A stretch of DNA of 64,000 nucleotides, taken from Chryseobacterium sp. SSA4.19 (GTDB taxonomy: Bacteria; Bacteroidota; Bacteroidia; Flavobacteriales; Weeksellaceae). Every line of letters starts with the position of its first letter. Position 1 is the stretch's first letter. The notes under the pieces were generated by a model. That model had not been told where the DNA came from. It saw nothing but the letters and a program-made list of their open reading frames with translations, and searched no databases. Shown here in pieces: positions 53,425-61,417 of the stretch. The position numbers and the translations under genes were made by a program. The DNA is taken from positions 36,338 to 100,337 of the forward strand of contig NZ_JAKVIP010000004.1 in NCBI RefSeq assembly GCF_022601875.1, written 5' to 3'.

Positions 53425-54163
53425 ACATTTTTTGAATAGAATGATTCATTGTCTTATAAATTTCCAGGCTTTCATCCTTTAAAAGCTGCTCATGAATTTC
53501 CAGGATTCTTTTATCATTTCTCACAGCAGGTCCTGTTTGGGCAGATTTAGGTTCAAATTCATGAATTTTCTGAACCGTTTCATCAATCAGTGGCAAGAAA
53601 TAATTGAAAGGAATATCCTGGGTATCAGAAATCTCTTTTGCCCTTGAGAAAAGGTGATTGACAAAGTTGCAGGCAAAAACTGCTGTCAGATGGATGTATT
53701 TCCTTTTCTCATAGGTACTTTCCATAACATTTTCAGAGATGGAAGAAGCAATGTTACATAACATTTTACTATCATCATTGTTTTCCGTTTCAATGAAAAA
53801 TGGAATATTGCGGTAATCCATTTTCTTTGTTTTTGAAAAAGTCTGTAAGGGGTAAAAGCTTGATTTTCTATACTCTCCTACTAAAATATCTATTGGGAGC
53901 GAACCTGAAGTATGTGCTACGAGACAGTTTTTATTGGTAATGATTTTAGAAACATCTTCTATAGAATTGTCACTGACACAAATAATGTAAAGATCCGCAT
54001 CACTTAGGTTTTTAGTTGAATAAGGAACTTGTAATTCCTCAGATAAGTTTCTTAATTCCTGTTCATTTCTTCCAAAAATCTGAAATAAAGGAATGGTATT
54101 GGAAACAAATGCTTTAGCAAGATGATAAGCAACATTTCCGGAACCGATAATTACAGTTTGCAT
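53414..54163 (-). CDS. DUF2520 / Rossmann-like oxidoreductase-fold protein
   Basis: 249 residues. The Rossmann start TVIIGSGNVAYHLAKAF (about 3-19) binds a dinucleotide; ADLYIICVSDNSIEDVSKII and VAHTSGSLPIDIL match the Rossmann-like domain, and the C-terminal half is a DUF2520 helical domain (LTAVFACNFVNHLFSRAKEI). It resembles ketopantoate or pyrroline-5-carboxylate reductases in outline, but the substrate is unknown. The stop overlaps kdsC by 11 bases, so they are translationally coupled. Confidence 0.85.
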   Translation of the reverse strand: MQTVIIGSGNVAYHLAKAFVSNTIPLFQIFGRNEQELRNLSEELQVPYSTKNLSDADLYIICVSDNSIEDVSKIITNKNCLVAHTSGSLPIDILVGEYRKSSFYPLQTFSKTKKMDYRNIPFFIETENNDDSKMLCNIASSISENVMESTYEKRKYIHLTAVFACNFVNHLFSRAKEISDTQDIPFNYFLPLIDETVQKIHEFEPKSAQTGPAVRNDKRILEIHEQLLKDESLEIYKTMNHSIQKMYEL

Positions 54164-54489
54164 TGAACAAAGATAAGATTTTCACTTTAGTTTAAAAAGG
54201 GTATACCATAGGAAGATTAAAGTTATCTTTCAGAACGTAAGGATTACGGAATTATACATAAACTTAGAATAATTATTTTTTAAAGATTTAATGTTTATTA
54301 TAATTCGTTATTTCAACGGAGATGCCTATTGTAAATAAATTATACTATTTATTTTTTTATATCTTTTGCCCGTATATTAAGAAGAAGAGTGGTAGATTTA
54401 TTATATTTAGTCCACCTATTTGGACTAAAAGTTGAATACGTAATTTAACTTTCAATTATTTTTATAATCCAAAACAATGAAAGCATCTT
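54164..54489. other. Gene-free divergent region (326 bp) with a perfect inverted repeat
   Basis: AT-rich region between the DUF2520 and sigma factor genes. The only clear structure is the 9-bp inverted repeat TTTAGTCCA / TGGACTAAA at 54406-54429. I see no further gene, RNA or TANNTTTG element in it. Confidence 0.6.
54406..54429. promoter_or_regulatory. Perfect inverted repeat upstream of the ECF sigma gene
   Basis: TTTAGTCCA (54406-54414) and TGGACTAAA (54421-54429) separated by 6 bases, about 60 bases upstream of the sigma factor start. It could be an operator or a transcript hairpin; no T-run follows, so it is not a typical terminator. Confidence 0.4.
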
Positions 54490-55041
54490 ATGAAGATTAA
54501 GGACGCGGAAATTATTTCGTTGATGCAAAACCCACGGACTCAGGAAAAAGGAGTTCGTGCTCTGATGGATGCTTATCAAAGCAGATTGTATTGGCACATA
54601 AGAAGAATTATTGTGGACGGAGATCTTGCTCAGGATACTTTGCAGGAAACTTTTATTAAAGCTTATCAGAATTTTCATCAGTTTAAAAACGATAGTCAGT
54701 TGTACACATGGCTGTACAGAATTGCAACCAATGAAGCATTACAGCAGATTAATAAGCTGAAAAGAATGCAGAAATCAGATGAAGATCCTGAATACTACAT
54801 GCAAAACCTGATTGCTGATAATACAGACGGGGATGCAGAGGAAATACAGATATTATTACAGAATGCTATACAAAGCCTGCCGGAAAAGCAGAAACTGGTA
54901 TTTATGATGCGGTATTATGATGACCTCCCTTATGAAGAAATATCTAAAATCGTAGATATGTCGGTAGGGACATTAAAAACAAATTATCATTATGCCAAAC
55001 AAAAAATAGAAGAATATATTAAAGAAAATTACGAAAGATAA
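54490..55041 (+). CDS. ECF RNA polymerase sigma factor
   Basis: 183 residues. Region 2 (GDLAQDTLQETFIKAYQNFHQFKNDSQLYTWLYRIATNEALQQINK) and region 4 (SLPEKQKLVFMMRYYDDLPYEEISKIVDMSVGTLKTNYHYAKQKI) are complete; region 3 is lacking, as in extracytoplasmic-function sigma factors. It directs RNA polymerase to a specific promoter set, probably under a membrane anti-sigma factor, for which the next gene (17 bases downstream) is the natural candidate. The likely stress is envelope-related, based on the partner genes. Confidence 0.93.
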   Translation: MKIKDAEIISLMQNPRTQEKGVRALMDAYQSRLYWHIRRIIVDGDLAQDTLQETFIKAYQNFHQFKNDSQLYTWLYRIATNEALQQINKLKRMQKSDEDPEYYMQNLIADNTDGDAEEIQILLQNAIQSLPEKQKLVFMMRYYDDLPYEEISKIVDMSVGTLKTNYHYAKQKIEEYIKENYER

Positions 55042-55058
55042 TTTTTGAAATAAAAGAA

Positions 55059-55601
55059 ATGAAAGATTTTGATATAGAAAAGCTGGAGCGCAAAAATATC
55101 TACCGGATGCCTGATGATCTTTTCAATACCATTCAGGAGAAGGTAATACATGATGTAAAAGCAAATAAGAAAGCGCCTGTATTCAAGTTAAATTGGGTAT
55201 ATGCAGCAGCGGCATCGTTAGCGTTGATTTTTGGAGCGACTTTTGTTTTTAATTCTTATAATGAAACAGCAAAAGATTCTGGAAGTTCGCAATTTAAGAA
55301 TATGGTGAATAATTCTGAAAAGAAAACAGAAAGCCAGATTGCTTATGAAACATTAAAATCTGATTTAACTTCTGTAGAAAGTGATAATCAAACAATGGAA
55401 AGCGGAGAAAGTAAAAGGTCATTAGCAAAGGAAAATAAAGCAAAAAAGACCTTAACAGGCAAAACAAACCAAACGGCCAAACCTGTTTCAAAAGAAAATG
55501 AAGCCCAGATGAACGCCTTTCTGGATTCCTTTACAAATTCTGAAATTTCAGAATTGGCAAGTAATTCGACACAGGATGTTTACTTGGATTTATATAATTA
55601 A
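55059..55601 (+). CDS. Probable anti-sigma factor, single-pass membrane protein
   Basis: 180 residues with one membrane helix (about 46-63, WVYAAAASLALIFGATFVF) between a short cytosolic N-part (YRMPDDLFNTIQEKVI) and a long polar, Lys/Ser/Glu-rich outer part. No zinc-binding anti-sigma motif is visible, so the call rests on topology and on position directly after an ECF sigma gene. The end LDSFTNSEISELASNSTQDVYLDLYN is also seen at the end of similar flavobacterial proteins. The next gene starts 1 base after its stop. Confidence 0.6.
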   Translation: MKDFDIEKLERKNIYRMPDDLFNTIQEKVIHDVKANKKAPVFKLNWVYAAAASLALIFGATFVFNSYNETAKDSGSSQFKNMVNNSEKKTESQIAYETLKSDLTSVESDNQTMESGESKRSLAKENKAKKTLTGKTNQTAKPVSKENEAQMNAFLDSFTNSEISELASNSTQDVYLDLYN

Positions 55602-55602
55602 A

Positions 55603-56118
55603 ATGACGATGAAAAAGATATTATTTACGCTTTTTATAATGTATGCTTTTGGTCTGAATGCCCAGAAAACAGATTACGATTGGAAGAAAATGAATCCTAA
55701 ACAGAGAAAAGAAGTAATCAACAATCTTTCTCCTGAAGAAAGGAAAACACTTCTTAATAAGTTCCGTAATAATATGGTGATGGATAATCTGAATATAGAT
55801 TCAAGCGATAAGGATGAATTTACGAATATTTATAATGAGTATCTGGAAAGCCAGAAGCAGATTAAAAGTCAGTTTAATGCCAATTTCGATGCTGAAAGTT
55901 TATCTGATGAGGAAGCAAAAGCTAAATTGCAGCAGAGCTTTGAAGTAGGACAGAAGTTATTAGATAATAGAAAAAAATATGCTGATAAGATGCAGCAGAT
56001 TATTCCTTGCCAGAAAGTCTTGAAGCTGTTTCAGTCTGAGGGAATGATGAGAGATAAGATGAATGAAAGAAAGCCCCGCGACAATAACAATGCGCCAAGG
56101 CCAAGGCAAAACCCATAA
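55603..56118 (+). CDS. Secreted Spy/CpxP-like helical protein
   Basis: 171 residues from the ATG at 55603 (a second ATG 2 codons later is equally possible). Signal peptide to about residue 20 (FGLNAQ). The mature protein is helical and charged with NLSPEERKTLLNKFR and a Q/K-rich middle, and ends in a basic Pro/Arg/Asn tail. The pattern recalls Spy/CpxP or LTXXQ-type periplasmic proteins that act as chaperones or stress sensors. It is in the operon of an ECF sigma factor and its probable anti-sigma factor, which fits a role in envelope stress. The match is weak. Confidence 0.6.
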   Translation: MTMKKILFTLFIMYAFGLNAQKTDYDWKKMNPKQRKEVINNLSPEERKTLLNKFRNNMVMDNLNIDSSDKDEFTNIYNEYLESQKQIKSQFNANFDAESLSDEEAKAKLQQSFEVGQKLLDNRKKYADKMQQIIPCQKVLKLFQSEGMMRDKMNERKPRDNNNAPRPRQNP

Positions 56119-56139
56119 TAGTTTATTTTTTAATGTTGG

Positions 56140-56175
56140 ACGACTCTTACAATGTATTGTGAGAGTCGTTTAATT
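56140..56175 (+). terminator. Terminator of the sigma factor operon
   Basis: ACGACTCTTACAA (56140-56152) pairs with TTGTGAGAGTCGT (56157-56169), one wobble, followed by TTTAATTTT. Confidence 0.82.
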
Positions 56176-56245
56176 TTAAAGCAATGCTTAGTTTTCACAA
56201 AAATTTAATGGTGAAAATATATTTTATTAATTTATTCTGGCATTG

Positions 56246-56332
56246 ATGAAAGCACAGAAAGTAGAGTATATAAAGACAGGACAATATAAGAAAGCTTACA
56301 TTTTGAAACAACCGTCCGTTTTGGCGGGATGA
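56246..56332 (+). other. Possible 28-codon small reading frame
   Basis: Open frame of 28 codons ending in TGA. It is rich in Lys and Tyr and has no signal or recognised motif. It lies in the gap between a terminator and the lepA promoter, without a visible promoter of its own. Chance is the simplest explanation. Confidence 0.15.
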
Positions 56333-56403
56333 ACTAAACTACAATCAAATTAAAATTATTTCTCTGTATAAAATTAAGGATGAAGAATTCTCTTGCATTT
56401 TCC

Positions 56404-56411
56404 TATCTTTG
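56404..56411 (+). promoter_or_regulatory. -7 element (TATCTTTG) of lepA
   Basis: TATCTTTG matches TANNTTTG, 19 bases upstream of the lepA ATG; no good -33 TTTG at 17-23 bases. Confidence 0.5.
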
Positions 56412-56430
56412 CCAATTACAAGGTTCTTAA

Positions 56431-58227
56431 ATGAAAAACATACGAAATTTTTGCATAATTGCCCATATTGACCACGGTAAAAGTACTTTGGCAGACCGTC
56501 TTCTGGAATATACCAATACGGTAACCCAGAGAGAATTACAGTCTCAGACGCTCGATGATATGGATCTGGAGAAAGAAAGAGGGATTACCATTAAATCTCA
56601 TGCTATCCAGATGGATTATGAATACAAAGGAGAAAAATATATCCTAAATCTGATCGATACGCCGGGACACGTAGATTTTTCTTACGAAGTTTCCCGTTCG
56701 ATTGCTGCCTGTGAAGGAGCGCTTCTTATTGTAGATGCCGCACAGAGCATCCAGGCACAGACCATCAGTAATTTATATCTGGCATTGGAAAACGACCTGG
56801 AAATTATTCCGATTCTTAATAAAATAGATCTTCCGTCTGCCAATCCTGAGGAAGTAACGGATGAAATCGTTGGTCTTTTAGGATGTAAACCGGAAGATGT
56901 TCTGAGAGTTTCCGGCAAAACAGGAGCCGGTGTTCATGATTTGCTTGAGCAGATTGTCAACAGGATCCCGGCACCGGTAGGAAATCCTGACGGTCCGTTG
57001 CAGGCTCTGATCTTTGACTCCGTGTATAATCCTTTCAGAGGTATTGAAGCCTATTTTAAAGTAGTGAACGGAAGCATTTCCAAAAATGAAAAAATTAAAT
57101 TTTTTGCTACCGGAAAAGAATATGGAGCGGATGAAGTAGGAACGTTGAAGCTGAAGCAGGTTCCTAAAAAGAAAATTGAATGTGGAGACGTAGGCTATAT
57201 CATTTCAGGGATTAAGGATGCAAGGGAAGTAAAAGTAGGTGATACGATTACATCATTTGAAAATCCTGCTGCTGAAGCCATTGACGGGTTTGAAGAAGTA
57301 AAACCAATGGTTTTTGCAGGAATTTACCCGATTGATTCTGAAGATTTCGAGGAATTAAGGTTCTCATTGGAAAAACTGCGGTTAAACGATGCTTCTCTGG
57401 TTTTTGAACCGGAAAGTTCTGCCGCTCTTGGATTTGGTTTCCGTTGCGGATTCCTGGGAATGCTTCACATGGAAATTGTTCAGGAACGTCTTGACCGTGA
57501 ATTTAATATGAATGTCATTACTACGGTTCCCAACGTTTCATATCACGGGTACTCTAAAAGAGAACCTGAAACAGCTATTTTGATCAACAACCCGTCTGAA
57601 ATGATTGATCCGAATCTTTTGGACAGAGTGGAAGAACCTTATATTAAAGCTTCTATTATTACAAAATCTGATTTTGTGGGTGCGGTCATGACACTTTGTA
57701 TTGAAAAGAGAGGTGAGATCGTCAATCAATCTTATCTTACGGCAGACAGGGTAGAACTTACTTTCAATATGCCCTTGGCTGAGGTTGTTTTCGACTTTTA
57801 TGACCGTCTGAAATCAATTTCTAAAGGATATGCATCATTTGATTACTCACCGATCGGAATGCGTTCTTCCAAACTGGTTAAAATGGATATTTTAATCAAC
57901 GGAGATATGGTAGATGCTTTGTCTTCATTAATCCACGAATCCAATGCCTATTATATTGGTAAAAAAATGTGTGAAAAGCTTCGTGAACTGATCCCGAGAC
58001 AGCAATTCGATATTGCGGTACAGGCGGCCTTGGGAGCAAAAGTGATCGCAAGAGAAACGATTAAAGCGTTAAGAAAAGATGTTACGGCAAAATGTTATGG
58101 AGGGGATATTTCCAGAAAGCGTAAGCTTTTGGAAAAACAGAAAGAAGGAAAGAAGAAAATGAAGCAGATCGGAAGGGTAGAAGTACCGCAATCAGCATTC
58201 ATGGCCGTCTTAAAACTTAATGACTAA
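56431..58227 (+). CDS. lepA: Elongation factor 4 (LepA)
   Basis: 598-residue translational GTPase that acts on ribosomes during initiation/biogenesis and stalled elongation. G1 [19 protein letters not shown], switch I/G2 RGITIK, G3 DTPGHVDF, G4 NKID are all intact. EF-G-like domains follow, and the LepA-specific C-terminal domain (about 490-598, [38 protein letters not shown]) is complete. Monocistronic, with a terminator 7 bases after the stop. Confidence 0.97.
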   Translation: MKNIRNFCIIAHIDHGKSTLADRLLEYTNTVTQRELQSQTLDDMDLEKERGITIKSHAIQMDYEYKGEKYILNLIDTPGHVDFSYEVSRSIAACEGALLIVDAAQSIQAQTISNLYLALENDLEIIPILNKIDLPSANPEEVTDEIVGLLGCKPEDVLRVSGKTGAGVHDLLEQIVNRIPAPVGNPDGPLQALIFDSVYNPFRGIEAYFKVVNGSISKNEKIKFFATGKEYGADEVGTLKLKQVPKKKIECGDVGYIISGIKDAREVKVGDTITSFENPAAEAIDGFEEVKPMVFAGIYPIDSEDFEELRFSLEKLRLNDASLVFEPESSAALGFGFRCGFLGMLHMEIVQERLDREFNMNVITTVPNVSYHGYSKREPETAILINNPSEMIDPNLLDRVEEPYIKASIITKSDFVGAVMTLCIEKRGEIVNQSYLTADRVELTFNMPLAEVVFDFYDRLKSISKGYASFDYSPIGMRSSKLVKMDILINGDMVDALSSLIHESNAYYIGKKMCEKLRELIPRQQFDIAVQAALGAKVIARETIKALRKDVTAKCYGGDISRKRKLLEKQKEGKKKMKQIGRVEVPQSAFMAVLKLND

Positions 58228-58234
58228 CGATATC

Positions 58235-58261
58235 AACCGCTTCAGCCGAAGCGGTTTTTTT
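58235..58261 (+). terminator. Terminator of lepA
   Basis: Perfect 9-bp stem AACCGCTTC / GAAGCGGTT (58235-58243 with 58248-58256), AGCC loop, then TTTTT. Confidence 0.88.
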
Positions 58262-58303
58262 GTATTTATGATTCAAATTATTTTTTAAGTGGCATCGAAG
58301 TTG

Positions 58304-58311
58304 TAATTTTG
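58304..58311 (+). promoter_or_regulatory. Candidate -7 element (TAATTTTG) of the NUDIX regulator gene
   Basis: TAATTTTG matches TANNTTTG. Its last bases are shared with operator site A, so a bound repressor would cover the promoter. No clear -33 TTTG, although a T-run lies at the right distance. Confidence 0.45.
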
Positions 58312-58327
58312 TGTATTCACAACGCAA
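58309..58327. promoter_or_regulatory. Operator site A of the NAD/ADP-ribose cluster
   Basis: TTGTGT-ATTCACA-ACGCAA: 6-base arms that are inverted repeats with one wobble, 7-base spacer. It lies 9 bases before the regulator start codon and overlaps the -7 element, suggesting autorepression by the NUDIX-wHTH protein. Confidence 0.65.
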
Positions 58328-58336
58328 ATTAATACA

Positions 58337-59032
58337 ATGGATTCTCCAAAGAAATTACAGGATATAAAGGTAGCAGTAGACGCGGTGGTTTTTGGATATT
58401 TTGATAAAAAAGATTTACAGATCCTTTTAATCAAAAGAAATATCGGACCTTTCAAAGGAGGATGGGCATTGCCGGGCGGCCTCGTTTTAGATGATGAAAA
58501 TCTGGACGATGCAGTAAAAAGGGAATTGTACGAAGAGGCTGGCATTAAGCCTGATTTTTTAGAGCAATTATATACATTTGGCAACGTAGGCCGGGATCCC
58601 AGGAACAGAGTGGTTTCTATAGCTTATCTGGGGCTTGTGAATCCTTCTTATTACGAACTGTTTGCCGATTCTGATGCAGAAGATGCTCAATGGTTCAGCA
58701 TCAACACACTTCCGGAGCTCGCCTTTGATCATCAGACGATCATTGAGACAGCATTAAAACGCCTCCGTACAAAAATTCAGTATCAGCCGGTTGGCTTCAA
58801 TCTTCTTCACGACGAGTTTGCTTTTTCCGAGCTTGAACATCTCTACACCACCATTATAGGAAGAGAAATTGACCGCCGGAATTTCAGAAAAAAAATAATG
58901 AGCTACGGTCTCCTGAATGAGACGGACAACGTAAAAAAAGAAGGGAGCGGAAGACCGGGAAAACTTTTTACATTCAATCAGGAAAAATATAAAGAACTGG
59001 AAGAACAAGGATTTTATTTTGAGATCAAATAA
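58337..59032 (+). CDS. NUDIX-wHTH transcription regulator (NrtR-like)
   Basis: 231 residues. N-terminal NUDIX domain (about 8-145) with an intact Nudix box GLVLDDE-x7-RELYEEAGI, so hydrolysis of an NDP-linked substrate remains possible. The C-terminal part (about 155-228; AFSELEHLYTTIIGREIDRRNFRKKIMSYGLL ... GRPGKLFTFN) is the winged helix seen in NrtR/AraR-type regulators, which bind ADP-ribose or sugars and repress NAD or sugar genes. Here the genes downstream deal with NAD/ADP-ribose chemistry, and four operator-like sites occur nearby, so ADP-ribose or a relative is the likely ligand. Confidence 0.85.
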   Translation: MDSPKKLQDIKVAVDAVVFGYFDKKDLQILLIKRNIGPFKGGWALPGGLVLDDENLDDAVKRELYEEAGIKPDFLEQLYTFGNVGRDPRNRVVSIAYLGLVNPSYYELFADSDAEDAQWFSINTLPELAFDHQTIIETALKRLRTKIQYQPVGFNLLHDEFAFSELEHLYTTIIGREIDRRNFRKKIMSYGLLNETDNVKKEGSGRPGKLFTFNQEKYKELEEQGFYFEIK

Positions 59033-59087
59033 TTTACTTTTATAATTTCATAAATTTTATTATTGATAATCAGCAACTTAAATTATT

Positions 59088-59106
59088 TAGTGTAAAATTA
59101 ACGCAA
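59088..59106. promoter_or_regulatory. Operator site B, upstream of NADAR gene
   Basis: TAGTGT-AAAATTA-ACGCAA: same arm and spacer layout as site A with one change in the left arm. It lies 6 bases before the -33 element of the NADAR promoter. Confidence 0.55.
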
Positions 59107-59111
59107 ATTAA

Positions 59112-59144
59112 TTTGGTTAGTAAAAGCATGTTTATTTAAATTTG
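59112..59144 (+). promoter_or_regulatory. Promoter of the NADAR gene (TTTG-N21-TAAATTTG)
   Basis: TTTG at 59112-59115 and TAAATTTG at 59137-59144, 21 bases apart, the best full match in the window to the Bacteroidota promoter consensus. Operator B lies just upstream and operator C overlaps the -7 element. Confidence 0.75.
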
Positions 59145-59160
59145 TGTAATAATAACGCAA
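59142..59160. promoter_or_regulatory. Operator site C, overlapping the NADAR promoter
   Basis: TTGTGT-AATAATA-ACGCAA: arms identical to site A. It covers the end of the -7 element and the transcription start region, 2 bases before the ATG. Confidence 0.65.
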
Positions 59161-59162
59161 TT

Positions 59163-59705
59163 ATGAAATATACAGTAGAAAGTATAATTAAAAAGTTTCA
59201 GCAACAAGAAAAGCCTGAGTTTTTGTTTTTCTGGGGACATACTGTAAAAGATTATATAACAAAAGCCTGTTTCAGCCAATGGTTTGCTTTTGAATTTGAA
59301 GAAAATGGAATTTCTTACAAAACTGCTGAACATTATATGATGGCTGGGAAAGCAAGATTATTTAATGATCAGGAAATTCTAGAAGAAATTTTAAGATCAG
59401 AAACACCAAATCAAGCAAAGAGATTAGGCAGAAAAGTCAAGAACTTTGATCCGGAAATTTGGGATGAACATAAATATGAAATCGTAAAACAGGGAAATTT
59501 ATTGAAATTTTCTCAGAATGAAAAGTTTAAAGAATTCTTGCTTTCAACACATGATAAAGTTTTGGTAGAAGCCAGTCCTTATGATACTGTTTGGGGAATT
59601 GGAATGCTGGAGACTGATCCGGGAGTAGACAATCCCGATATTTGGAAGGGAGAAAACCTTTTAGGATTTGCATTAATGGAAGTTAGAGATGTGTTGAAAG
59701 GATAG
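59163..59705 (+). CDS. NADAR family protein (YbiA-like)
   Basis: 180 residues of the NADAR fold, N-glycosidases acting on ADP-ribose-linked or riboflavin-precursor N-glycosidic bonds; some members remove ADP-ribose from guanine in DNA. Signatures: FWG (23-25), YKTAEHYMMAGKARLF (52-67) with the conserved Glu/His, WGIGM (144-148) and GENLLGFALMEVR (163-175). The start at 59163 follows from the family and the promoter. It stands first after the regulator with its own doubly operated promoter, so it is tightly controlled. The 2OG oxygenase gene follows after 34 bases. Confidence 0.93.
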   Translation: MKYTVESIIKKFQQQEKPEFLFFWGHTVKDYITKACFSQWFAFEFEENGISYKTAEHYMMAGKARLFNDQEILEEILRSETPNQAKRLGRKVKNFDPEIWDEHKYEIVKQGNLLKFSQNEKFKEFLLSTHDKVLVEASPYDTVWGIGMLETDPGVDNPDIWKGENLLGFALMEVRDVLKG

Positions 59706-59739
59706 AACACAATAAAGAATCAACACAAAATTATTTATT

Positions 59740-60288
59740 ATGGAAAAAACAGAGTTGCATCCGCAAATATTTTTGATTGAAAATTTTCTTTCCGATTCAA
59801 AATGTGATGAGTATATTTCGATGTCACAAGGAAAGGCTTTCGAAGAAGCTAAAATTAGTATGGGTGCTCGGCAGATGATGAACAAAGGAATAAGAAATAA
59901 TGATAGATTAATGATTTTTGATAATGATTTAGCTAAAAATCTTTTCGAAAAAGCAGTTGGATTTCTTCCTCAAACCCATGACGCTTATAAAGTTTTGGAT
60001 TTTAATGAAATGTTCAGGATCTACAAATATTCTCCGGGGCAGAGGTTCAACATGCATCGTGACGGAAGCTACATCAGAAATGAGAATGAGAAAAGCTTTT
60101 ATACTTTTTTAATCTATTTGAATGATGATTTTGAGGGTGGGGAAACAGAATTCGAAAACCTGTTCACAGTTACCCCGATAAAAGGATCTGCATTGGTTTT
60201 CTATCACCCATTAAGGCACGAAGGAAAAACTCTGATTAATGGATTGAAGTATGTTTTGAGGACAGATGTCATGTATGCTAAAGCGTAA
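59740..60288 (+). CDS. 2-oxoglutarate/Fe(II)-dependent oxygenase, prolyl-4-hydroxylase-like
   Basis: 182 residues. A P4H-type double-stranded beta-helix: H106-x-D108 (FNMHRDGSYI) and a distal His (H160 in PLRHEGKTL) as Fe(II) ligands, with K170 in NGLKYVLRTD in the place of the 2OG-binding residue. SFYTFLIYLNDDFEGGETEF is typical of the family. It should hydroxylate a protein or small molecule using O2 and 2-oxoglutarate. It is co-transcribed with NADAR (34-base gap). Its role in ADP-ribose chemistry is unclear. Confidence 0.9.
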   Translation: MEKTELHPQIFLIENFLSDSKCDEYISMSQGKAFEEAKISMGARQMMNKGIRNNDRLMIFDNDLAKNLFEKAVGFLPQTHDAYKVLDFNEMFRIYKYSPGQRFNMHRDGSYIRNENEKSFYTFLIYLNDDFEGGETEFENLFTVTPIKGSALVFYHPLRHEGKTLINGLKYVLRTDVMYAKA

Positions 60289-60324
60289 TTGCTAAAATAG
60301 ATGCAAAACTATGCCTTTTTTAAT

Positions 60325-60343
60325 TAGCGTAAAAATAACACAA
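60325..60343. promoter_or_regulatory. Operator site D, upstream of SPFH gene
   Basis: TAGCGT-AAAAATA-ACACAA; on the opposite strand it reads TTGTGT-N7-ACGCTA, so it is the same element as sites A-C in reverse orientation with one arm change. It lies in the 78-base gap 5' of the SPFH gene, implying a second regulated promoter. No good TANNTTTG element was found beside it. Confidence 0.55.
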
Positions 60344-60366
60344 ATATTAATTTAAAACCTAAAGCT

Positions 60367-61371
60367 ATGTTTGGTTTCCGACACATCAAATTCGATTCAA
60401 TGACGTATGTCATTCATTTCAGTAATGGTAAAATTATGAAAGAAGGGCGGGGATTATCATTCTTTTATTTCGCACCGAATTCATCTATTGTAGCGATTCC
60501 GATGGGAAGTAATGACCTGCCGTTTATTTTTAATGAAAATACACGGGATTATCAGACCGTGAAAATCCAGGGGCAGATCAGTTATAAAATTACCGATCCG
60601 AAAGCACTTTCCAATACCCTGGATTTTACGGTAAACGAAGCGGGAGTATATAAGAAAAACGATATGGAAAAGCTTAACCAGAGAATTATTAACCTGGCAC
60701 AGACTTCCACATCATCATTTATCCATGAATTAAGCTTAAAAGATGCCATCCGTTCTGCAAAGCAGATTGAAATGAATATCCTGGAAGGACTGATGAATTC
60801 AGAAGCAATTAAAACCATGGGTATCGAGATTATGGGAACCAGTATTCTGGCGGTTCAGACCACACCTGAAATGGCAAGGGCGCTGGAGACGGAAACAAGG
60901 GAAAAATTACAGCAGCAGGCCGATGAAGCCATCTATGAAAGAAGGAATTTTGCAGTAGAACAGGAAAGGAAAATTAAAGAGTCTGAACTGAATACCGAAA
61001 TTGCCGTTGAAGAAAAGCAAAAACAGATTGAAGAGAAAAGAATGGAGACCGAAGTGCAGCAGGAAGAAAACAACAGGATCTTAAGAGAAATGAAGATTGC
61101 AGCCGATATTTCTGTGGAAAGCCAGAGAAAACAGCTGATCGAGCAGAAAACGGAAAACGACAGGAAAGAGGCGGAAACACAGGGATATATGGTAGAAGCT
61201 TCTTTAAAACCGTATAAAGAAATCGACTGGAAAATCCTCAGTGCTTTAACCGGAAAACAGGATGCCAAAAATAATATTGCTTTAGCTTTCCGGGAACTGG
61301 CTGAAAATGCAGGCAAAATAGGAAATCTGAATATCAGTCCGGATTTATTGGATACGATTCTGAAACAATAA
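60367..61371 (+). CDS. SPFH/band-7 domain protein
   Basis: 334 residues. The SPFH domain covers about 5-190 (YVIHFSNGKIMKEGRGLSFFYFAPNSSIVAIPMG ... YQTVKIQGQISYKITDPKAL); a charged coiled coil (about 180-270, rich in E, K, Q, R) and a helical tail follow. There is no membrane helix, so unlike flotillin or HflK it may be cytosolic or peripherally bound. SPFH proteins form rings or scaffolds on membranes. It opens the second transcript of the NAD/ADP-ribose cluster behind operator D and precedes the NAD-kinase-like gene by 46 bases. Confidence 0.85.
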   Translation: MFGFRHIKFDSMTYVIHFSNGKIMKEGRGLSFFYFAPNSSIVAIPMGSNDLPFIFNENTRDYQTVKIQGQISYKITDPKALSNTLDFTVNEAGVYKKNDMEKLNQRIINLAQTSTSSFIHELSLKDAIRSAKQIEMNILEGLMNSEAIKTMGIEIMGTSILAVQTTPEMARALETETREKLQQQADEAIYERRNFAVEQERKIKESELNTEIAVEEKQKQIEEKRMETEVQQEENNRILREMKIAADISVESQRKQLIEQKTENDRKEAETQGYMVEASLKPYKEIDWKILSALTGKQDAKNNIALAFRELAENAGKIGNLNISPDLLDTILKQ

Positions 61372-61417
61372 AAAAGGCGGCAATAAAGGAGTCTGAATAT
61401 ATTTAAAAATCGTAATT

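Larger units (their letters stand above)
56119..56430. other. Gap of 312 bp before lepA
   Basis: A terminator at 56140-56175, then AT-rich sequence. A 28-codon frame at 56246-56332 (starting MKAQKVEYIKTGQYKK) is open but has no visible ribosome-binding site. A -7 element for lepA lies at 56404-56411. Nothing else is supported. Confidence 0.6.
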
